From contig PWZC01000083.1 of the NCBI GenBank assembly GCA_003567615.1, forward strand, positions 1 to 6,032: a DNA stretch of 6,032 nt. Direction: 5' to 3'. The stretch is from Gemmatimonadota bacterium (GTDB lineage Bacteria > Gemmatimonadota > Gemmatimonadetes > Longimicrobiales > Gaopeijiaceae). This document shows positions 1-5,695 of the stretch, one piece after another (positions within the stretch are counted from its first letter, which is position 1; each line of letters begins with the position of its first letter). The notes beneath the pieces are model-generated. The model did not search any database. It saw nothing but the letters and a program-made list of their open reading frames with translations, and was not told where the DNA came from. The translations under genes and the position numbers were made by a program.

Positions 1-16
1 CCCGGAGTCTCCCGCC

Positions 17-421
17 ATGCAAGATGCCTTCGGTTCTCCGGACCCGCACCACGGATCCGGCGCCTCAACCTTCGGACCCCTCCCCCAATCCGCCCGGACC
101 TGGGCCATGATCTGCCACGTGGCGGGACTCGGGGGATATTTCATCCCCATCGCCGGGAGTATCATCCTCCCCCTGGTGATCTGGCTTCTCAAGAGGGATG
201 AGCACCCCTTCATCGACGACCAGGGGAAGGAGGCGTTGAACTTCCAGATCACGCTCATCCTCTACTGGGTGGTGGCAGGGATCCTGGTTCTCCTCCTGGT
301 GGGATTCCTACTCTTCCTCCTCATTCCCCTCTATCAGATCCTCATGATCGCCATCGCGGCCGTGAAGTCCCGCGCCGGGGACCGCTACCGGTATCCATTC
401 ATCATCCGGTTCCTGACCTGA
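17..421 (+). CDS. DUF4870 (Tic20-like) small membrane protein
   Basis: 134-residue integral membrane protein of the DUF4870/Tic20-like family, whose molecular role in bacteria is not established. Residues 1-26 form a Gly/Pro/Ser-rich hydrophilic head. A first hydrophobic segment covers about 30-58, followed by the family signature: WLLKRDEHPFIDDQGKEALN at 56-75 matches the usual 'WL.K.(D/E)..PF.D.QGKEALNFQ' pattern. A second long hydrophobic stretch (about 78-116) can hold two helices, and the protein ends in the typical G-x-x-Y-x-Y-P tail (121-127). Length is normal for the family. The ATG at 17 is supported by GGAG at 4-7, nine bases upstream. The previous gene lies outside the window, so operon membership is unknown; the next gene is convergent. 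Family assignment is confident; function is not known. Confidence 0.93.
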   Translation: MQDAFGSPDPHHGSGASTFGPLPQSARTWAMICHVAGLGGYFIPIAGSIILPLVIWLLKRDEHPFIDDQGKEALNFQITLILYWVVAGILVLLLVGFLLFLLIPLYQILMIAIAAVKSRAGDRYRYPFIIRFLT

Positions 422-459
422 CGTCGTGGCGTCGCAGGGACGAGGTGAGGGGGCGGGCA

Positions 460-483
460 CCACCGCTTCCCAAGGGGCGGTGG
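460..483. terminator. Hairpin between convergent genes, possible terminator
   Basis: Perfect 7-bp inverted repeat CCACCGC (460-466) / GCGGTGG (477-483) with a 10-base loop, 38 bases after the DUF4870 stop and before the end of the convergent lipoprotein gene. No T-tract follows on either strand, so it is not a textbook intrinsic terminator. The position between two converging genes makes a transcription-ending role plausible. Confidence 0.35.
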
Positions 484-486
484 CTC

Positions 487-516
487 AGTCCGGGCCCGGC
501 GAGTCCGGGCCCGGCG
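487..516. repeat. Perfect 15-bp tandem duplication forming a GC-only hairpin
   Basis: AGTCCGGGCCCGGCG occurs twice head to tail (487-501 and 502-516) without mismatch. Each copy contains the 10-bp palindrome CCGGGCCCGG (490-499 and 505-514). The two palindromes can therefore pair with each other as a 10-bp all-GC stem with a 5-base loop, or each can fold alone. It sits 10 bases beyond the stop codon of the minus-strand lipoprotein gene. It may act with the 460-483 hairpin as a bidirectional transcript end, but no U-tract is present. The repeat is certain; its role is inferred. Confidence 0.85.
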
Positions 517-526
517 CAGGAGGGAC

Positions 527-1123
527 TCACCCCGGGCAGCTCACATTGGGATTGTAGGGCGCGAAGGTCCCCTCCGGATTATCCTTCCAGAGCCAGACGT
601 GGAGGGTGTAGGCGGAGGCCATCTCGGGGTGCGGGTGATTCGGGTTCGGCGGATCGTAGGGGACGCCTGCCACCGAGGGGGGCGAAGTATGGCCGGTCGC
701 ATACCACGCCTCGGCATTGACCATGAACTCCACCCCCACCAACTCCATCCGCCCGTCGTCGGTGGGCACGTACAGGAGCATCTCGGGGTGGGCAGGATCT
801 ACGGCGATGTCGGCGATTCGGTGTGGGTGAGCATAGTGGATCCCCATTCCACCAGTGGGGGATCCCACACACGGGCTGAAGGCTATGAATCCGTCCTCCA
901 CCGCCCGGGCGTAGTCGTGGTACTGGGACGTCCCGGCCCGCATCCGGGCCAGGTCGGGAGCGCCCCGAGCCGGAGCCTCCACACCCCGGGAAGGGGTGGA
1001 GGCGTGGAAGGCCTGGCCGTGCTGGACTTCCTCGGCGGCGGCCTGTCCACCGGCATCACAGCCCCCCATCATGGCAACGCTGGCCAGGGTCAGCACAAGA
1101 AGGGGAAGGCGAAGAGACGTCAT
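527..1123 (-). CDS. Putative lipoprotein of unknown function, tandem paralog B
   Basis: 198-residue exported protein that I cannot assign to a characterised family. Residues 1-21 are a lipoprotein signal peptide (charged start, hydrophobic core, then Met-Gly-Gly before Cys22); Asp follows the lipidated Cys. A low-complexity linker runs to about 53. The globular part (54-198) carries recognisable conserved blocks: APDLARMRAG (55-64), C85, MGIHY (93-97), D-P-x-x-P-E-x-L-L-Y (109-118), ELVGVEF (127-133), NAEAW (136-140), YDPPNPN (156-162) and the C-terminal LHVWLWKDNP with SCPG. I recall similar blocks in many uncharacterised actinobacterial and other secreted proteins. C85 and C196 could form a disulfide. 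The start is supported by AGGAGA (1131-1136) seven bases upstream of the ATG. It is the second gene of a two-gene minus-strand unit, 35 bases after its paralog. The lipobox -3 Met is slightly unusual. Confidence 0.88.
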   Translation of the reverse strand: MTSLRLPLLVLTLASVAMMGGCDAGGQAAAEEVQHGQAFHASTPSRGVEAPARGAPDLARMRAGTSQYHDYARAVEDGFIAFSPCVGSPTGGMGIHYAHPHRIADIAVDPAHPEMLLYVPTDDGRMELVGVEFMVNAEAWYATGHTSPPSVAGVPYDPPNPNHPHPEMASAYTLHVWLWKDNPEGTFAPYNPNVSCPG

Positions 1124-1158
1124 GGCTTGCTCTCCTGATGAGGTTCGGGCCTCGGCCC

Positions 1159-1800
1159 TCAGTTCCCTGCCACCGGGCAGCTCAGCTCCGAGTTGAAGGG
1201 AGCGAACATCCCCTGCGGGTTGTCCTTCCAGTTCCAGACGTGGAGGGTGTAGGAGGTATTGGGGAGCGAGCCCGGTTCGGCATTCGGGTTCGGGGGGTCG
1301 TACCGCACACCGGCCACCTCGGGAAAGACATCGGGTCCGTACTCGGCGTGCCAGGCTTCGGCGTTCACCGCGAACTCCACCCCGACCAGCTCCATCCCGC
1401 CCCGCCCGTCAGGGAAGTAGAGGAGGATCTCCGGCCGGGAGGGATCCACCCCGATATCGGCGAACCGCTCGAAGTTCACGTAGTGATGGCCCATGGCTCC
1501 CGTCCACGGGAAGTTGGGGATGGGGGGAGCCTGCACGCAGCCGCTCACGTCGATGAATCCGTCGGCAAGGGCCCGGGCTTCGTTCCGATACCGAGCCGAT
1601 CCGGCGCGCATCATGGCCAGGTCTGGGGCACCGATGCCGTGCGGCGAAGCAGGGCGCGCCGTGACCACGTCATGCCCTGAGTGATCACCATGCAGGGCGT
1701 CGAAGCTGAGCGGGCTCTCGGTGGGGGTCGAATCGCAAGCAACGAGGGTAGCAGCGCTTGCCAGGGCCAGGGCAGCCAGGGGAAGGCGGAAGGACTTCAT
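1159..1800 (-). CDS. Putative lipoprotein of unknown function, tandem paralog A
   Basis: 213-residue lipoprotein, paralog of the gene that follows it on the minus strand. I chose the ATG at 1800-1798 because it gives a clean signal peptide (MKSFRLPLAA... ending Leu-Val-Ala-Cys22) and has GGAG eight bases upstream; an in-frame upstream ATG at 1860 would put a charged 20-residue extension before the signal peptide. Asp follows the lipidated Cys, as in the paralog. A His-bearing linker, HGDHSGHD (37-44), precedes the shared domain from about residue 58: APDLAMMRAG, C88, MGHHY (103-107), D-P-x-x-P-E-x-L-L-Y, ELVGVEF, NAEAW, YDPPNPN, LHVWNWKDNP and SCP near the end. Relative to the paralog it has a small insertion around residues 92-100 and three extra C-terminal residues. 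It is first in the pair and is transcribed divergently from the sigma factor gene. Function unknown; export and paralogy are clear. Confidence 0.88.
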   Translation of the reverse strand: MKSFRLPLAALALASAATLVACDSTPTESPLSFDALHGDHSGHDVVTARPASPHGIGAPDLAMMRAGSARYRNEARALADGFIDVSGCVQAPPIPNFPWTGAMGHHYVNFERFADIGVDPSRPEILLYFPDGRGGMELVGVEFAVNAEAWHAEYGPDVFPEVAGVRYDPPNPNAEPGSLPNTSYTLHVWNWKDNPQGMFAPFNSELSCPVAGN

Positions 1801-1925
1801 GGGTGGTTCTCCAGGGAGTGGGTTGGTTTTACGTCGGCTTACACTTGCTCCTGCGCACAACCGGTTCGGAGGGGGCAGATTCGGAATTATTGCCGGAGTA
1901 CTCTTCGGCCCCCTATTCTGCAGGC
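1801..1925. promoter_or_regulatory. Divergent intergenic region, promoters for lipoproteins and sigma/kinase
   Basis: These 125 bases separate the starts of the lipoprotein pair (minus) and the sigma/kinase pair (plus), so both transcripts should begin here unless longer leaders exist. Visible elements are an 8-bp palindrome AACCGGTT (1859-1866), a direct repeat TTCGGA at 1865-1870 and 1880-1885 (15-bp period) with a partial TTCGG at 1904-1908, and a short AT-rich patch GGAATTATT (1883-1891) that stands out in this GC-rich DNA. I could not identify convincing -35/-10 pairs on either strand. The regulatory role follows from gene orientation rather than from a recognised motif. Confidence 0.55.
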
Positions 1926-2462
1926 ATGACTGATTCAGAGACGTCCCAGGAGGTGGCCGTCGACTTCCTCTACGATGAACTCCGGGAGTTGGCCCACCGA
2001 TACCGGGTTCGGGAGGGACTCGGGGCCACCCTCCACACGACGGAGTTGGTCCACGAGGCGTGGCTCCGTTTCGGCGATGACGAACGGGTGGTCGCTCGAG
2101 GCCGAGCCTACTTCTTCGGCGCCGCCGCCCAGGCCATGCGCCGGGTCCTGGTGGATGCGGCCCGGCGCCGGGCCGCGGCGAAGCGGGGGGGAGACCTGGC
2201 CCGGGTTACGCTGGGAGAGGAGCAGGTTGCCGTCGACGGGTACGCCTCGGACCTCCTGGATCTGGATCGTGCCCTCTCCCATTTGGACCGGGAGCATCCT
2301 CGGCTGGCGCGGGTGGTGGAGCTCCGCTTCTTCGGTGGTCTGAGTGTGGAAGAGACGGCGTCGACCCTTGAGGTGTCTCCTCGGACGGTGAAGGGGGACT
2401 GGGCGTTGGCCCGGGCCTGGTTGCACGAAACCCTGGACGGCGGCCGCCCGCCGGGAGGATAG
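1926..2462 (+). CDS. ECF-type RNA polymerase sigma factor (Sigma70_ECF, TIGR02999-like)
   Basis: 178-residue alternative sigma factor that would direct RNA polymerase to a specific promoter set. Region 2 spans about 13-80: FLYDELRELAHRY (14-26), then the subfamily signature LHTTELVHEAWLRF (36-49), and the region 2.3/2.4 part AYFFGAAAQAMRRVLVDAAR (61-80). Region 4 spans about 110-170 with the helix-turn-helix at LSVEETASTLEVSPRTVKGD (139-158). This pattern belongs to the ECF subfamily common in Planctomycetes, Acidobacteria and Gemmatimonadota, often next to Ser/Thr kinases; no anti-sigma gene is seen here. The classical acidic D-x-E-D of region 2.2 is replaced by H-T-T-E (37-40). The ATG at 1926 is the best start but has only a weak upstream GCAGG; the open frame reaches back to 1758, and that extension does not resemble sigma sequence. 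The N-terminus is shorter than usual, with little before YDELR. The stop abuts the kinase ATG. Confidence 0.93.
   Translation: MTDSETSQEVAVDFLYDELRELAHRYRVREGLGATLHTTELVHEAWLRFGDDERVVARGRAYFFGAAAQAMRRVLVDAARRRAAAKRGGDLARVTLGEEQVAVDGYASDLLDLDRALSHLDREHPRLARVVELRFFGGLSVEETASTLEVSPRTVKGDWALARAWLHETLDGGRPPGG
2453..2459 (+). promoter_or_regulatory. Shine-Dalgarno of the kinase gene inside the sigma gene end
   Basis: GGGAGGA lies within the last codons of the sigma factor gene, only three bases before the kinase ATG at 2463. The sigma stop codon TAG (2460-2462) occupies exactly that gap. The close spacing and the TAG-ATG junction suggest that kinase translation depends on ribosomes finishing the sigma gene. 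Confidence 0.65.
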
Positions 2463-5400
2463 ATGGACGGGGCCCAGACGCCGACTCCCCGGTGGGAGCG
2501 GATTTCCCATCTGTTCCAGGAAGCGCTGGAGCTCTCGCAGGACGACCGGGCAGCATTTCTGGAAGAGGCCGCCGGTGATGATCCGGACCTCCGGGAGCGG
2601 GTGTCGTCCCTCCTGCTGGCCCACGATGCCGCCCGGGAGGGAGAGGATCGGCTGGGCGGGTTGGTGTCGGGGCTGGAGGCTGGTCGGGCCGCTTCCCTGC
2701 TGCGACACGCGACGTGGGCGACCGGTGGCCCCGAGCCTCCTTCCCGGGAGTCTGATCCTGGCTCCAGCGCCCATGGTCCCGCCACGGATGGCCCCCTCCC
2801 CGGAGAGATGGTCGGTGGCTACCGCATCCTGCGGCGGTTGGGACGGGGGGGGATGGGGTCGGTCTACGAAGCCCACGACCCGGTGCTGGACCGGATCGTC
2901 GCCCTCAAGTTCCTCTCGTCGCGGGGTGGCTCGGACGCTCGTCTCCTGGAGGAGGCTCGGGCTGCATCGGCCCTGGACCACCCGGGAATCGGCACGGTCT
3001 ACGAGATCGCAACGGACGACGGCGGGCGATCCTTCATCGCCATGGCCCGCTATCCCGGCGGCACGCTCCGGGATCGACTCCGGCGGGGTCCCCTGTCGGT
3101 GGATGAAGCGGCCCACATCGGAGCAGCGGTGGCCGAGGCCCTGGGCGCGGCGCACGCCAGGGGGATCCTTCATCTGGATGTGAAGCCCGAGAACCTCCTC
3201 TTCGATGAGTCGGGGCAGGTGAAGGTGGTGGATTTCGGGATTTCCAGGATGGTCTCGTCGGAGGTGGCCGCCGAGGGCACGGCCGGGACCCTCGCCTACA
3301 TGAGTCCTGAACGGCTGAAGGGGCGATCGGTTGATGGGCGGGCTGATATCTGGGCCCTGGGCGTCGTCCTTTTCGAGATGCTGACCGGGCGCCATCCGCT
3401 GCAGGGGCGGGAAGCTCCGGAGGTTTCCGAGGTGGTTCGGAGTGGAGAGCTCGGGGCCCTGGCCCCGGTGGTTGAGCACTGTCTGGCGTCCGACCCGGAG
3501 GATCGTCCCGCCGCCGGTGAAGCGGTGGCCACCGCACTCCGGGCAGCCGTGGCCGTGGCCGAGGCGCCCCGGCCCGCCCGTGGAGGCAGCCGGCTCCCTC
3601 CTCTTCCCACAGCTCTGATCGGTGCGGCCGCCCTGGTGATCCTGGCTCTCGTGATGGGCGCCGTGGCCCGTCAGTCCCCTCGACTTGTGGAGGCCCGAGG
3701 ATTCGCCGGTGAGGCCTTCGCGCCCCGTGGGCAGGTGCTGGTGACCGAGTTCCAGGTGGGGGATGGGCTGGCCGATCTGGCCATAGCCACCCGGGAGGCC
3801 TTGGTGGTGGACCTGCAGCAGTCCGGCTTCGTGCGGGTCGTGGCCCGAGGGCGGGTAGAAGAGACCCTGGGCCGTATGGGTCATACCGCCGACACGCCCC
3901 TGGAGGGTGGTCTGGCGCTGGAGGTGGCGGAGCGCCTGGGGGCCGGAGCGGTACTCCAGACATCCGTGGCCCGCGTAGGCAGCCGCTACGTCCTGGCCGG
4001 TCGGGCGCTGAACCCCCGCTCCGGAGAGGAGCTCTTCTCGGTTCGGACCTCCGGAGGGGAACGGCGTCTCCTTGGAGCGGTGGAGCGCCTCTCCCGGGAG
4101 GTACGGCTGCGCCTGGGCGAGGCATCGGAGTCACTGGCCGAGAGTCGACCCCTTCCCCAGGTGACAACCGCGTCGCTGGATGCCCTCCGCCTCTATGCCC
4201 TGGCGGAGCGGGCCATGGCCGAGGACCCGACCCGGGTTGTCGCCTACCTGGACGCTGCGCTGGAGCTGGATCCGGAGTTTGCCATGGCCCACCGGTTGGC
4301 GGCGGCGGCGGGGTTCAACCGCATGCGCTTCCAGGACACCGCTCACCACCTCGGACTGGCCTGGGAGTACCGGGACCGCCTCCCGGATCGGGAGCGTTGG
4401 CTGGTAGAGGCGGCCCACGCCTCCGACACCCGGTACGATCCCTTTGCGGCCGAAGGACTGTACCAACGGATCGTGGCACGCTTCCCCGACGAACGCATCG
4501 CCTGGGCCAACCTGGGGAACACCCGGGTCTCGTGGCTGGCCGATCCCGAGGGGGGGCTGGCGGCGCTGGTCCGGGCCGTGGAGTTGGAGCCCGAGACCCT
4601 TCCAACACTCCCGGGGGCTGCCCAGCTGGCCCTCATCCTGGGGCGATTGGAGCAGGCTGACGCCCTCATGGCCAAGGCCTCAGGGTCCGGTTTTGAAGCC
4701 ATGCTCGCCCGCTGGCAGGTGAGCCGTGCCTTCTGGCTGGCCGATGACGCTGGGATCTCCGAGGCCTGTGAGCACCTTCTCGAGGCGGGACATCCGCAGA
4801 TTCCCCAGGCGGACCCGAGGGAGGTCTGCGGAAGCATACTCCTGGTTCAGGGGGATCGGGACGGTGCTCTTCCCCTCCTCCAGTCGGTGGGCGAGGAATA
4901 CATCCGGCGCGGGAGCTATCGGAATCTGGCCAGTGTTCTACAGTCGCTGGCGGTAGCGGACCTGATGGTGGGTGATACGGTGGCCGCCAGGTCGCACTTC
5001 ACCCGAGCCATGGAGTTGGCGGATCCCGGTGCCTTCGGTGAGCCGGACCGCTACATCTACCGCACGAATCTGCAGGTGCACGCCGCCCTTTTGGGCTGGA
5101 TCGATCTGGTGGAGGCCATCGGACGGCGCTACCCGGCCCTGCCCGATCCTGATCACCTGCTGGGTCGTGGGGGTGAACACCTGGTCCGGGCTGCCCTGGC
5201 GCTTGCGAAGGGAGATGGGGACGGGGCTCTTCTCGAACTGGAAGCCGCCTTTCCCACCGGCGTCATGGCCATGGGATGGCGCACGTACGACGAGATCCTG
5301 CGGGCCCGGGCCTTCGAACTGCTCGGGGAAGCCGAGCTGTCTGCCGGCCACTACCGGCGAGCGGCGGACCGGGGCTGGGCGGGATTTCCAGGGCTCACCA

Positions 5401-5519
5401 AGGACCGCCTGATGATTCTGGAGGCGTTGGCCGGCCTGGAGCGGTTGAGCGGGAGTGGTGGCCCCGTCGCGGCCGAGGACAGCAGGCGCGCGGGGGTCGA
5501 CTCACCCCAGGATGTCTGA
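2463..5519 (+). CDS. Transmembrane Ser/Thr protein kinase with CsgG/FlgO-like domain and TPR sensor
   Basis: 1018-residue PknB-type (Hanks) kinase. Residues 11-57 are an N-terminal helical module (RWERISHLFQEAL...) typical of kinases paired with this ECF subfamily. The kinase domain spans about 120-362: Gly-rich loop GRGGMGSVY (127-135), ATP-binding Lys149 in VALKF, helix-C Glu around 163-164, catalytic loop HLDVKPEN (237-244) with Asp239, DFG (258-260), SPE (281-283) and DIW (295-297). All key catalytic residues are present, but the usual HRD Arg is Leu238. One membrane helix covers about 384-402. The extracytoplasmic part has an alpha/beta region (424-555) resembling the CsgG/FlgO-like or TolB N-terminal domain often seen in such proteins, then a long helical array with recognisable TPRs (for example 570-612, 662-710 and 823-853). 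It probably senses an envelope signal and phosphorylates cytoplasmic targets, the adjacent sigma factor being the first candidate. The substrate is inferred from gene pairing. The start is fixed by the SD and sigma junction. Confidence 0.92.
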   Translation: MDGAQTPTPRWERISHLFQEALELSQDDRAAFLEEAAGDDPDLRERVSSLLLAHDAAREGEDRLGGLVSGLEAGRAASLLRHATWATGGPEPPSRESDPGSSAHGPATDGPLPGEMVGGYRILRRLGRGGMGSVYEAHDPVLDRIVALKFLSSRGGSDARLLEEARAASALDHPGIGTVYEIATDDGGRSFIAMARYPGGTLRDRLRRGPLSVDEAAHIGAAVAEALGAAHARGILHLDVKPENLLFDESGQVKVVDFGISRMVSSEVAAEGTAGTLAYMSPERLKGRSVDGRADIWALGVVLFEMLTGRHPLQGREAPEVSEVVRSGELGALAPVVEHCLASDPEDRPAAGEAVATALRAAVAVAEAPRPARGGSRLPPLPTALIGAAALVILALVMGAVARQSPRLVEARGFAGEAFAPRGQVLVTEFQVGDGLADLAIATREALVVDLQQSGFVRVVARGRVEETLGRMGHTADTPLEGGLALEVAERLGAGAVLQTSVARVGSRYVLAGRALNPRSGEELFSVRTSGGERRLLGAVERLSREVRLRLGEASESLAESRPLPQVTTASLDALRLYALAERAMAEDPTRVVAYLDAALELDPEFAMAHRLAAAAGFNRMRFQDTAHHLGLAWEYRDRLPDRERWLVEAAHASDTRYDPFAAEGLYQRIVARFPDERIAWANLGNTRVSWLADPEGGLAALVRAVELEPETLPTLPGAAQLALILGRLEQADALMAKASGSGFEAMLARWQVSRAFWLADDAGISEACEHLLEAGHPQIPQADPREVCGSILLVQGDRDGALPLLQSVGEEYIRRGSYRNLASVLQSLAVADLMVGDTVAARSHFTRAMELADPGAFGEPDRYIYRTNLQVHAALLGWIDLVEAIGRRYPALPDPDHLLGRGGEHLVRAALALAKGDGDGALLELEAAFPTGVMAMGWRTYDEILRARAFELLGEAELSAGHYRRAADRGWAGFPGLTKDRLMILEALAGLERLSGSGGPVAAEDSRRAGVDSPQDV

Positions 5520-5695
5520 TCGGAAGAAGCGAGCTTGCCCGGGCTCGTCGATGGCGTCGGAACCGTCGGGGCCACATGTTGGGCAGGACGGGCCACACCC
5601 TCGTCCTCCTGCGTATTCTCCGGTGGCCGAAGACGTTCGGCCTGTGGCCCAGCGGCTCTCAAATCTCTTTCCCCTTCCACCTTCCGGTTCTGTCC
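5520..5695. other. Intergenic region after the kinase, weak hairpins only
   Basis: These 176 bases separate the kinase stop from the peptidase start. Two weak inverted repeats are visible: CGAGC/GCTCG (5530-5534 / 5543-5547, 8-base loop), and GCAGGACG (5583-5590) pairing with CGTCC..TGC (5602-5612) across a 3-base bulge. Neither is followed by a real T-run, so no confident terminator can be called. A pyrimidine-rich stretch (about 5664-5695) precedes the peptidase ATG; it contains no Shine-Dalgarno and no clear promoter hexamers. I see no small gene here. Confidence 0.5.

Noticed and set aside
975..1002. Inverted repeat CACCCC/GGGGTG inside lipoprotein paralog B
   Set aside because: It lies within coding sequence for the low-complexity linker and is likely a by-product of GC-rich codons; no T-tract or conserved placement in the paralog.
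599..1138. 179-codon plus-strand frame opposite lipoprotein paralog B
   Set aside because: The minus-strand gene has a signal peptide, a Shine-Dalgarno and a conserved paralog; the plus frame is its shadow.
1138..1680. 180-codon plus-strand frame opposite lipoprotein paralog A
   Set aside because: It resembles the plus-strand frame opposite the other lipoprotein only because the real minus-strand genes are paralogs; no start signal or domain.
1801..1860. Longer start (ATG at 1860) for lipoprotein paralog A
   Set aside because: It would place a polar 20-residue extension before an otherwise ideal lipoprotein signal peptide; the ATG at 1800 has a good GGAG upstream.
1935..3884. 649-codon open frame on the minus strand across the sigma and kinase genes
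   Set aside because: It is antisense to two genes with unmistakable domain motifs; its translation is rich in Gly/His/Arg/Pro/Gln with no recognisable domain, as expected from the opposite strand of GC-rich coding DNA.
3034..4167. 377-codon minus-strand open frame inside the kinase gene
   Set aside because: Pro/Arg-rich low-complexity translation with no family pattern, fully overlapped by the kinase frame.
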